64,000 nt of DNA, taken from the NCBI RefSeq assembly GCF_003286085.1, contig NW_020825415.1, forward strand, positions 227,806 to 291,805, read 5' to 3'. Made by a program: the position numbers and the translations under genes. This document shows, piece by piece, positions 30,571-39,452 of this stretch (the first letter of the stretch is position 1; every line of letters starts with the position of its first letter). The stretch comes from Drosophila persimilis. Taxonomy: Eukaryota > Arthropoda > Insecta > Diptera > Drosophilidae. The notes beneath the pieces were generated by a model. It was not told the DNA's origin. It worked only from the letters and a program-made list of their open reading frames with translations, and did no database searches.

Positions 30571-30710
30571 TTTTGTTTATAAAAATTGTTTATATTTATA
30601 AAATTATTTTGTTTATAGAAAAAAACTTGGAAATACGGATATTCCAGTCTATAAAACTCGACTTCCAGGATCAACACGTGTGAATTTACAGTAATTTTCT
30701 TTGGTTCTTT

Positions 30711-30911
30711 TTAGCCAAATTTCGTGAGGATCATCGTCTTGGACTTTGACTTGTTGGATTTGCGGGATTTGCGAAACTTGCAGGGTGGCTTTGAGCATCT
30801 TTTCTTGGACCTTCTGCTTTTCCGCTTTTTGCAAGCCGACTTCTTGCGTCTGCGCATTCCACAACTCGCCTTCTTGGGCTTACTCTTAGCACAGGTGGGC
30901 TCCTGAAACAT
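30711..30911 (-). CDS. Small Lys/Arg/Cys/Ser-rich protein, sperm nuclear basic protein-like
   Basis: 66 aa, MFQEPTCAKSKPKKASCGM then RRRKKSACKKRKSRRSKKRC and SKPPCKFRKSRKSNKSKS, ending TMILTKFG. About half the residues are Lys or Arg, with six Cys. Such composition over a whole short ORF is what protamine-like sperm chromatin proteins of Drosophila look like; no HMG-box motif is visible. The other frames do not show such consistent composition. A second copy at about 50,150-50,350 is frameshifted. It lies antisense to the other block genes. Alternative: a chance ORF over a lysine-coding purine tract. Function is inference from composition only. Confidence 0.45.
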   Translation of the reverse strand: MFQEPTCAKSKPKKASCGMRRRKKSACKKRKSRRSKKRCSKPPCKFRKSRKSNKSKSKTMILTKFG

Positions 30912-31620
30912 TCTTTAACCTGTCATTTCTTTAAAATGTCATCTTAGACATTTTTCATAAAACCTGTACGAGCTAAGTCCCTTCAACAGTTTTCCAGTGG
31001 AATCCGTCTACCCAATTAAGACCTTCCTTAATCCGCTCGATGTAGTTCCTTGCTCATTCGTTTTATTTTGTATATCTCTTAAATCTAGTGATCATAATTC
31101 AGATCGTTTTGGCTCGATACTATCGATTGCTCTACGTTATATGTACGCCAACTTCAAATTAATTCACATTTTTAGCAATATAATCTAGGCCGTCTAACCT
31201 GGGAATGGCGAAAGAAGCGAAAATTATAGACATTTTTGAGTTTGAAAATATTTTTAATGAGCTGCATTTGAGAGATACTTTAACCCATGAACTGCTGCTG
31301 CCTTAAACTTAAATTTGGAAGTGGATAAATCTATATAATCCGAATGGGGTTGACACCTGGAGAAAACTAAGGAAATATTTATATATTCCATAGATTTATT
31401 TACAGTTTTTTTTATGGAATAATAATAGAATTATCTATTTTTATTATTAATTACTCAAATATTTATAAAGTTCTATTTAAATTGTTTTGATCAAAATTAT
31501 CGTATTATATGTACATATTTTGTAGATTTATTTATAGTACAATGGAATAATAATAAGAATATTATGAATTATAATTATTTGTATTTCTACTTAATTTTTA
31601 AATAATTATTTAAAGTTTAA
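30912..31620 (+). repeat. Block X, copy in the first array unit
   Basis: AT-rich block shared with 50,669-51,385, 55,761-56,399 and (inverted) 21,472-22,105. Includes the small ORFs VYPIKTFLNPLDVV (30,997-31,188) and MAKEAKIIDIFEFEN (31,205-31,306). Its last part is TATTATTATTAATT-type DNA without features. It runs into block Y without a TE, showing the native order X-Y. Confidence 0.7.
31205..31306 (+). CDS. 33-aa ORF in block X (possible short exon)
   Basis: MAKEAKIIDIFEFEN... ending HELLLP. It is kept in the right-arm copy (56,048-56,149) but the start is GTG in the copy near 50,957. It is preceded by an intron-end-like CACATTTTTAG about 50 bp upstream. Too short to identify; may be an exon of a larger host gene. 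Confidence 0.25.
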   Translation: MAKEAKIIDIFEFENIFNELHLRDTLTHELLLP

Positions 31621-33235
31621 TTTATAATGTTTTGATCAAAATAATATTTCACCTTTTATGGCTATCGATATGTAACGTTATCGCCTGTATGTTAATCGAA
31701 ATATATCGTAGTCTCCATAAATATTCTCTCAGTGCATTATGCGGTTCTAGGTCTAAGCTTTTATGATGTTTTTGGGGTCTGTGTCCACTTCGACGACGGG
31801 GCACATTCAATTTTCAATTGCCACACTTTACTCTCTCAACCTCTCTCTTTCCTGCTCTCTCTCTCTCTCTTCCCTGCTCTCGGCTTTGAGACGGAAATTG
31901 AAAACGTTAAGACAGTTTCAATGTCTGGCATCTCTGGGAAATGATGCGTTGAAATGTGCCAAAATGTGGCTAACCATTTTGTTGTTTGTCCCCATTTAGT
32001 TGTTTGTTTGTTGATTTCCCGCCCGTTATGCTGCCGTCCGCTCCTGTTCGCTGCTGCTTCTGCTGCCATTATTATTAGGCTCAAATTGCTGCACTTTGCT
32101 TTGCATTTTAATTACTCGGCGAAGAGGCAAAGGCAAAGGTAAAGGCAGGCGGCATCTTTGCATCTCGGAAATGTTGCACAGTGACTAAAAATAATGAAAA
32201 CCTATAATAAGTGCGGCTTCTGTGAGAAGGAGCTGGTTTTCTTCTTTCGTTTCAAAGGGTATTCATACTTTTCCCTTACTTTTCCTCACTCCCACATTCT
32301 CTTCCCCGCCTGCAATTATTCCCTGATTTTCCCCATCGTTTTCCCCTTTGTTTTCTTCGACTGCCCTTTCTTCTTTCCCCCGGATTCCTTTTTCTTGTAT
32401 TTCATCCATTTTATTGGTTTAATTTTGGTTTAATTTTTATAGGAACTTAATTTTAAAACCGGAAGTCTGATCACGAGTTCGCCAACGAGCTCCACTTCAA
32501 GCTAAAGTCGATGTTGCACTTCGATCGGGATATTGGCGACAGTGCCAACGTGTCCGCAAAACAACAAAAGCGTGATCGTTACGAAGAAGCTGGAGACGAG
32601 CAGCACATTTGGACAACTGTCATGGTCAAGGGCGTGGTCGCAACGATGCTGGTGGAGACGGAAAGTGCAACTCGGTGGGACAATTCGAGCTTCCATGATT
32701 AAGGACGGCAAAAAGCACGGAAACGATCGTAAAGTAGGCGCTGGAGACGCCAAGCAAAACTCCATGGAGCAAATCAAGCAGCCAATTAAGAAGACAGCCA
32801 TGGTCAAGGCCCGCCACAAGCAACGTCGTGCTCGTAACGATGGAAGTAGTGATGGACAATTCAACTCCGTGGAGCAATTAGAGCAGCACATTGGAGGAGA
32901 TCGGGGGTCGCGTCGCGGGGCCTAGAGTAGTCGTCGAATGGGAACTGCGGCACTAATTAGTGGATTCAAATGCGCAAAGAACTCGGTACCGCGCTCTGTG
33001 GCCTGGGGAGATCGCAAGCCAACGCTGCGCTGCGACGTGTACCGCCCTCTGCCCGTGGTATATGGATCCATACGGCTTTGCGGCGTTTGCTGTCCCGCAG
33101 GTAATTTAAAATGCGGTAACAGAGCTCATCTTAGAAATTTTCATAAAACCAAAGAATAAAGAACAAAAATTCGGAAAAATTACAATAAAAATACTAGTAC
33201 TAATTATTTGAAATTAAAAAAAGGAAATTTGTAGC
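31621..33235 (+). repeat. Block Y, copy 1
   Basis: Shared with 44,637-45,593 plus 46,194-47,274 (copy 2) and 51,386-52,150 (copy 3, 3' truncated). It begins AATGTTTTGATCAAAATAATATTTCAC, has a CT-rich tract (31,826-31,880), and carries exon-like sequence in its last third. No TE is inserted in this copy, so it serves as the empty-site reference for the Helitron at 47,275. Confidence 0.75.
32511..33103 (+). pseudogene. Uncharacterised repeat-containing exon(s) in block Y, copy 1
   Basis: Frames read MLHFDRDIGDSANVSAKQQK, RDRYEEAGDEQHIW, then a twice-occurring coding motif (RNDGGGDG-like with SVGQFEQDIG in copy 2; RNDGSSDGQFNSVEQLEQHI here), and finally SVAWGDRKPTLRCDVYRPL. That last segment ends at CCGCAG|GTAATTT (donor at 33,104). 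The frame changes and stops (GA*SSRRMG at about 32,925) indicate a decayed or multi-exon gene. I do not recognise the product. Confidence 0.35.
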
Positions 33236-33274
33236 TACAGATGTTGCTTGTACGGAGAACAACCTTCAACTAAA

Positions 33275-33430
33275 ATGAGTCCTGGTCGTGGCTTTGCTTT
33301 CAATCCGACATATTTCATTCAACTTAAACCTGAGAGACTCCTTCGATTGAGTTTCTTGTGTGTTTGTAATTCAATTTTTTGTATGAAAATTTACATTGGG
33401 GCCACGTGCGCCATGTCGCGCTTCCATTAA
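33275..33430 (+). CDS. 51-aa ORF at the start of block Z, copy 2
   Basis: MSPGRGFAFNPTYFIQLKPE, then a hydrophobic run RLLRLSFLCVCNSIFC. The start ATG sits in CTAAAATGAG, an acceptable Drosophila context. The last ~20 residues may be intron read-through. Identical in copy 3 (48,433-48,588). Looks like the first exon of a small membrane protein; unidentified. Confidence 0.35.
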   Translation: MSPGRGFAFNPTYFIQLKPERLLRLSFLCVCNSIFCMKIYIGATCAMSRFH

Positions 33431-33608
33431 TTCCGAAGTCTTTCGCGTTGTTGTGCCAATGACGACGCCATCGGATGCTACGATGCCCAGAGATGTGTGG
33501 CCGTTGGATACCGCTTTCAACGAATACGACGATTGTCGTATAACCATAAACGATTGGGGAAACTTAAGCTGTTCAACCATTTCTGAAAAAAATAGACATA
33601 AAAGTTAA
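33396..33608 (+). pseudogene. Uncharacterised exon-like ORF in block Z, copy 2
   Basis: Open frame without an ATG: PMTTPSDATMPRDVWPLDTA, then FNEYDDCRITINDWGNLSCS, stop at 33,608. The conserved frame in copy 3 (48,554-48,766) differs by only one residue, in a sequence with balanced composition, which is more exon-like than the surroundings. It may be the second exon after the ORF at 33,275. Not recognised. Confidence 0.3.
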
Positions 33609-33847
33609 AGTGAAACGAAAGTCGGCATCCAGGTCGTGGAAGTTGGGATCAAAGGGACGCATCGGTACGCCATACAAATTTGACTTCTTTTACTTATTTT
33701 TCAGTTGAAACTTTTACAGCAAAAATTCTTGTGCAGATTCTTTGACGGAAAAGGAAACGCCAAAACAAAGATGTCCAATGAAGCTATGAATCGTTTCCAC
33801 ATCGTATCGTTTCGATGTTTTTGTCACTAATTTTAATATTAAGTATA

Positions 33848-34215
33848 CATACATTCTCCGGCTTTCGCGTATTGTTGTACTACGACTTCGAAATAATTCG
33901 ACCGAGTTTAAATTTTTGTGTCGACAGTGTTTCATACCGTATCGATAGCTATCATCAATTGCTGTGCTATATCCAGAACAACATTGAAATCCTGTCGCAG
34001 CCACACACTAAAATCTTCTATGGCTATTGGACACGCTGCATTGGACACGGTTGCGTCTGCGCAATCCTTTTGATAATCTCATCGCTCACTCGTTATGTAA
34101 GCAGGCCACTCAGCTGTTTATGTGTATATCGAAGTCGATTGCAACTGTGGAAACTATTGAAACCCTGTTTCCTCTTTTCTAGAACGACTCGTGTGCTGGT
34201 TGGACGGACAACTGA
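33848..34215 (+). pseudogene. Uncharacterised two-exon gene fragment in block Z, copy 2
   Basis: As at 29,656: FSGFRVLLYYDFEIIRPSL through ISSLTRY, intron-like 34,097-34,182 (GTAAGC...TTTTCTAG), then NDSCAGWTDN and a stop at 34,215. Confidence 0.4.
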
Positions 34216-34312
34216 CGTATACAGTTGTCACGTTATATTGAAATCGCCCTATAAATTCCTATATCAGAATTAGTAATCGCCACAAAAGGAAGAAATCGAA
34301 CAAAAAAAAAAA

Positions 34313-34762
34313 ATGCAAGGAACCCTGGCAAAAGACCGATGGGATATGCAATAAATGTCTCGCTACTTATAAATAACCACGCAGAAGCTGACACAGTTTT
34401 AGACTCTGGGATATCGGAGGTGCAGAAAGATGACGGCGTGGGTAAGAGTAAATTCGGCGAAGATTTCGTCGATTTTTATGAGTGCGCTGGACTCGGACCG
34501 ATCCAGCAAAGGTTCTGTAGTACCGTACCAGATAAGGTGCCCGAGGACTATGAGCAGATGTTCGAGACGATCGGGAAAGTCACCAAGGAAATGATTGACT
34601 TTCGTAAGTATGAACTATACGTGATGCTGTATCCCACTCTGGCCATTGCTTACCTGCAAATGGTGTGGAGCGGAAAGTTTCAGAGGCATATATACTTCGT
34701 AGGTAGGAACAAACACGAGCTGTACGACTCGTACAAGAGGCGCATCGAAAAACTCATGTTTT
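34313..34762 (+). pseudogene. TAF5 N-terminal-domain-like ORF, copy 2, interrupted
   Basis: Same one-base loss near the start as copy 1. From 34,339 it is open through VPEDYEQMFETIGKVTKEM, RKYELYVMLYPTLAIAYLQM and HELYDSYKRRIEKL, where a Helitron is inserted. Codons after 34,762 are Helitron-derived. Confidence 0.5.
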
Positions 34763-35194
34763 TATACCCGATACTCAAAATGAGTATTGGGGTATATTAG
34801 ATTTGTGGTAAAAGTGGATGTGTGTAACGTCCAGAAGGAATCGTTTCCGACCCTATAAAGTATATATATTCTTGATCAGCATCAATAGCCGAGTCGATTG
34901 AGCCCTGTCTGTCTGTCCGTCCGTCCGTCTGTCCGTCTGTCCGTCCCCTTCAGCGCCTAATTCTCAAAGACTATAAGAGCTAGAGCAACGATGTTTTGGA
35001 TCCAGACATCTGTGATATGTTACTGCTCCAAAAATATTTCAAAACTTTGCCCGCCCACTTCCGCCCCCACAAAGGGCGAAAATCTGTGGCATCCACAATT
35101 TCGACGATACGAGATAACTAAAAACGCAGAATCGTAGAAGATGACTATATCTTCTAGAGTGCAAAATCTGAGCCAGATCGTATAATTATTACAG
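34763..35194 (+). mobile_element. Helitron split by gypsy insertion, left part
   Basis: From the 5' tip to ATTATTACAG at 35,194. It continues at 43,490 after the gypsy element, with ACAG repeated on both sides (4-bp target-site duplication). The joined element is about 1.1 kb, the usual length. Confidence 0.92.
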
Positions 35195-36059
35195 TGTAAC
35201 GAACCTGCTTTTTGGGCTCGCTTGAGTTTTTTGGGCTCGCTCAGCGGTCGGCAGATTCGCTGCAACGTATTTTTATTGTTGCCCCCAACGACAAATGATA
35301 AGACTTTCCTTTTCTTTACTTGACTTTCGCTTTATTCGCAATTCTATTAGGACTTAGGGCTAGGTGTTACAATTTCTCTTAACTACCGATCTCCACCACG
35401 CGTGGGCTCTCGTCGGGTGTGGCAGCGCCGAGGCTACTGATTGGGGCAAGTTGACCTCCGCTATTGCTTTGGTCCGCCACTCAAATCCGCACTCCACGTC
35501 TCGCACTCCCCTCCTAGCTTCCGCCGGAGTACGGGGATCTTCACTTAATTTAGACTTACTCTGGGGGCAGGCGGGGCCTGTCTGCCTGTTGCTACACTTC
35601 ACTACACTTCTTTGTTTCGTACCGGGTATCACTCTTGCGTTTCGACCGGGTCTCAACGTGCGCGCGCAATCACTTATCCACGGGAAAGAGCCCCGCTTCG
35701 ACGCCGCAGCCTCCTTTTATAGCCCCTTGCCAAGCCCCGGCTCGGCGTCGGTAGTTTTCCATCGCCGTCTCCTGGTTTCCACGGCCTTCGTAACGGGGCC
35801 TGGCCGGTGGCGTGATCCCATGCCCTTATTTGGTCATGCGCCAGATTACTGCCGGCCCGATCCCGCCGTTTCCTTTGCCTCTCGTGTGTCTCTCTCTCCG
35901 AGAGCAGGGCACTTCTCCTCTCGAGGCCCTTGGCCTCTTCGCCGCATCCGGATAACCGTGGGCATCTGGCCTGACCTTCGCCTTATCCGGCCAGCCGTCA
36001 GCTTTTATCCGACTGTGCTTTTAGTCGCACTCGGCCTGTGGGAACCATGGTTCCTCACA
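35195..36059 (-). repeat. 3' LTR of gypsy-type element
   Basis: 865 bp, TGTGAGGAACC...TTCGTTACA on the minus strand. It contains about 120 bp (roughly 35,855-35,977) absent from the 5' LTR, plus scattered substitutions. Confidence 0.88.
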
Positions 36060-36078
36060 CCCCCCTCTTTCTTCCCGC
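36060..36078 (-). other. Polypurine tract
   Basis: The minus strand reads GGGAAGAAAGAGGGGGG immediately before the 3' LTR, the expected place for the plus-strand primer of reverse transcription. Confidence 0.75.
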
Positions 36079-36389
36079 AGCGGAATACTTCCGTTTTCCG
36101 CGATCTCGCGACGGGGTGGGCTTTCCTCATTCAAACGGCCCGAAGTTGCGCGCGCCCTTTGTTGCACCTGGGATCACAGGCGTTCTGGCGCCCTCTGGCG
36201 CCTTTGCTCGGGCGGCGCTGCCAGCCCTTGCACTTTTCTGGCTGGCGCCGAATTCCGCCTATCGATAAGGTGTAGGGGCGCTTCTGCGATCCACTCGATA
36301 TTTCCCCCCAGTCAGTATTCCGTTTCTTTCTTCTCCGTTTTCTCTTTATTCATGCTTTCCCGCGTGTTTTGCCCTTTTTTTTCCCTTTT
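36079..36389. other. gypsy 3' non-coding region
   Basis: About 310 bp between the polypurine tract and the nested Helitron, pyrimidine-rich on the plus strand. No ORF of env type. It continues beyond the Helitron at 37,979-38,211. Confidence 0.5.
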
Positions 36390-37978
36390 TATACCCGATA
36401 CTCAAAATGAGTATTGGGGTATATTAGATTTGTGGTAAAAGTGGATGTGTGTAACGTCCAGAAGGAATCGTTTCCGACCCCATAAAGTATATATATTCTT
36501 GATCAGCATCAATAGCCGAGTCGATTGAGCCATGTCTGTCTGTCCGTCTGTCCGTCCGTCCGTCTGTCCGTCTGTCCGTCCCCTTCAGCGCCTAATGCTC
36601 AAAGACTATAAGAGCTAGAGCAACGATGTTTTGGATCCAGACTTCTGTGATATGTCACTGCTACAAAAATATTTCAAAACTTTGCCCCGCCCACTTCCGC
36701 CCCCACAAAGGACGAAAATCTGTGGCATCCACATTTTTAAAGATACGATAAAACCAAAAACGCAGAATCGTAGAGAATGACCATATCTTTTAGACTGCAG
36801 AATCTGAATTGGATCGTATTATTATTATAGCCAGCATCAAGAAAACAATTTCATTTTTTCTCGCCCTGTCTCTCTCTAACACACAGGTAGCATAGGCGGC
36901 TTTGCTTAGAGTAAAACATTAGCGCCTAGATCTCAGAGACTATAAAAGCTAGAGCAACCAAATTTGGTATCCACACTCCTAATATATCAGACCGAGACGA
37001 GTTTATTTCAAAATTTCGCCACACCCCCTTCCGCCCCCGCAAAGGATGCAAATCTGGGGATATTCACAAATCTCAAAGACTATTAACGCTAGAGTAACCA
37101 AATTTGGAATCCGCACTTCTCTTAGATCTCACTATAAAACGTGTATCTCAAAATTTCGCCCCACCCCCTTCCGCCCCCACAAAGGACGAAAATCTGTGGC
37201 ATCCACATTTTTAAAGATACGATAAAACCAAAAACGCAGAATCGTAGAGAATGACCATATCTTTTAGACTGCAGAATCTGAATTGGATCGTATTATTATT
37301 ATAGCCAGCATCAAGAAAACAATTTCATTTTTTCTCGCCCTGTCTCTCTCTAACACACAGGTAGCATAGGCGGCTTTGCTTAGAGTAAAACATTAGCGCC
37401 TAGATCTCAGAGACTATAAAAGCTAGAGCAACCAAATTTGGTATCCACACTCCTAATATATCAGACCGTGACGAGTTTATTTCAAAATTTCGCCACACCC
37501 CCTTCCGCCCCCGCAAAGGATGCAAATCTGGGGATATTCACAAATCTCAAAGACTATTAACGCTAGAGTAACCAAATTTGGAATCCGCACTTCTCTTAGA
37601 TCTCACTATAAAACGTGTATCTCAAAATTTCGCCCCACCCCCTTCCGCCCACACAAAGGACGAAAATCTGTTGCATCCACAATATTGCAGATTCGAGAAA
37701 ACTAAAAACGGGGAATCATAGATAACGACCATATTTATCAGATTGCTGAATCTGGATCAGATCAGATAATTTTTGTAGCCAAAAGGAACAAATCAATTTG
37801 CAGTGGCTACGCAGCGCGTGACATCACGCTCAGACTGATTTTCTGTCTCTCTCGCACGCACTCTTTGTCGTGTCGTTTAATATTAGCGGCGTCTGCCGGA
37901 GGAAAGCCATACTGACTTAGTATCGGGTATAACTGTAGAGTTGCGGTGTCCGCAGCAACTCACAACGTTCCCCCTCGT
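36390..37978 (+). mobile_element. Helitron nested in gypsy, with internal 474-bp duplication
   Basis: Intact 5' and 3' termini but 1589 bp long, because a segment of about 474 bp is tandemly doubled (for example TGTGGCATCC at 36,721 and 37,195, CGCAAAGGATGCAAATC at about 37,040 and 37,514). Inserted in a T-run of the gypsy 3' region. Same subfamily as 2960-3730 and 47,275-48,376. Confidence 0.9.
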
Positions 37979-38211
37979 TTTTCTTTATTCCTACTAACTC
38001 TCACCCTTTTTTTTCCAGATCTTTCCAACCACGGCTTTCCTGCTCTTCCTTTTTTTTTTATTTAGATCTAAGTGCACCCGTCCGTCACCCTGCGTGCTGA
38101 CGAATCTCGTGCGTGTCCTGCGCGGCACCCTCCCCCCGTGTCCTGCGTGGCACTCTACCGTTCCTGGTCCTGCGTGACCCTTTTAGGGCGACCCATTCTA
38201 TCTATTCCCCC

Positions 38212-39423
38212 TCACCCCTGCGTCTCTCGCTCATCGGGCTGGGGTTTCAGGTCTCGTATGTGGGCCGTTCTCTTCTTCCTGTCGCCCTCCTTTCTTAAGT
38301 TGCAGATAACGGGGGATATAAAGTCCTCTATCTGGTATGGCCCATCGTACCTTGGTGCCAGCTTCGCGGCGAATCCCTCCGCCGCATTGGACAGGTGGTG
38401 CTGTTTGGCCCATACGATTTCTCCCACTTTGGGTCTCCACGGTCTTCTTCTCAGGTTGTAGTGCCTGGCCTGATCCTGGGCTGCCCTTTCCAAGTTTCGT
38501 CGTACCAACTGAAATAGCTCTTTTAACTTCTTCGCATTTTCATCCGGCGTCTCTGTGCCCTGTCCCGTGCCTACCGTCTCCTCGTCATATAGGGCCTTTG
38601 GCAGCCGGGGTTCCCTTCCCTGCACCACGAACGCCGGTGAATATCTAGTTGCGTCCGACACTCCCGAATTCATGGCCAGCATTAGCTCCGGCCATTTTTC
38701 GTCCCAACACCTTTGATCACCCTCGGTGAACTGAGCGATCATGGTCTTTATCGTTCTGTTTGTTCGCTCTGTCGGATTCTCTTGCGGCGTGTATGGCGCC
38801 GTAAACTGGTGGCGGACTCCTAGCTGCTCCAGAAATCTTTTAAATGCCCTGCCTGCAAACTGCACCCCATTGTCCGTAATGAAGACTTTGGGCGCCCCAA
38901 ACCGGGCTATTATGCGCTCTCGACAGGCCTTTATTAGTGCCTCGGCTGTGGCCTTCCTCAGCGGCACCAACTCGGTCCATTTTGAGAATCGATCCACTAG
39001 CACCAGCAGCATCGAGTTCCCATGCTTCGATCTCGGCAGAGGACCCACAAAGTCCGCGCATACCGTTGCCCATGGCTCTTCCGGTACCTGTGTCAACATT
39101 TCCCCTGCCGCTTGTAGCTGACTTGGCTTAAAACGCAGACATAGTTCGCACTTCCGCACGTAGGCCCTCACGTCTCTGTACATCCCCGGCCAGTAATATC
39201 TTGCCGCCACCCGTGCCGCGGTTCTCCTTCCGCCAGCGTGGCCTGCTTCCGGGTTATCGTGACTCTCCTTTAAAACCCTTTCTCGGGCATATTTCGGCAC
39301 ACATAACTTCCACGAGGCGACTTCTTCGCTCCCGGCCCGGTGCGCAATGTGCCGGTACAAGTTCCCCCCCTTCTCCACATAGTCGGGGTACTTTGGGGCT
39401 TCTTTCCTGATCTTCTCGGCCAT
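38212..39423 (-). CDS. Integrase part of gypsy Pol
   Basis: 403 aa. Zinc-binding N-terminus H...H...C...C (HDNPEAGH ... CELC). Catalytic core: first Asp in VCADFVGPLPRS, second in FITDNGVQF, Glu in QENPTERTNRT, matching DDE spacing. The C-terminal part has RRRPWRPKVGEIVWAKQHHL and YDGPYQI, a GPY-type module. Family role: insertion of the cDNA into the genome. It is separated from the RT/RNase H frame by a frame change near 39,485, so in this copy it would not be made as part of Pol. Confidence 0.92.
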   Translation of the reverse strand: MAEKIRKEAPKYPDYVEKGGNLYRHIAHRAGSEEVASWKLCVPKYARERVLKESHDNPEAGHAGGRRTAARVAARYYWPGMYRDVRAYVRKCELCLRFKPSQLQAAGEMLTQVPEEPWATVCADFVGPLPRSKHGNSMLLVLVDRFSKWTELVPLRKATAEALIKACRERIIARFGAPKVFITDNGVQFAGRAFKRFLEQLGVRHQFTAPYTPQENPTERTNRTIKTMIAQFTEGDQRCWDEKWPELMLAMNSGVSDATRYSPAFVVQGREPRLPKALYDEETVGTGQGTETPDENAKKLKELFQLVRRNLERAAQDQARHYNLRRRPWRPKVGEIVWAKQHHLSNAAEGFAAKLAPRYDGPYQIEDFISPVICNLRKEGDRKKRTAHIRDLKPQPDERETQG

Positions 39424-39452
39424 GCCCTCTAACCACTTGTAGGGCGGCTCGC

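Larger units (their letters stand above)
29321..30620 (+). repeat. Block Z, copy 1 (first array unit, 5' truncated)
   Basis: Starts at AACCATAAACGATTGGGG, found again at 33,542 and 48,700. The distance to the second copy is 4221 bp, the size of the array unit. It holds a spliced-looking short gene end and a TAF5-like ORF. Copy 1 lacks the part of Z that lies before this point in the other two copies. Confidence 0.8.
33236..34762 (+). repeat. Block Z, copy 2
   Basis: Longest uninterrupted Z copy on its 5' side. It follows block Y directly and ends at 34,762 where a Helitron 5' tip is inserted within the TAF5-like ORF. The corresponding uninterrupted sequence is at about 30,566 in copy 1. Confidence 0.8.

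Noticed and set aside
36079-36389. Possible env gene in the 3' part of the gypsy element
   Set aside because: No ORF of suitable size or signal/transmembrane pattern on the element strand; the stretch is short and non-coding.
38741-39121. Plus-strand ORFs across the gypsy gag-pol region
   Set aside because: The minus strand encodes clear Gag, RT, RNase H and integrase motifs, so these are shadows.
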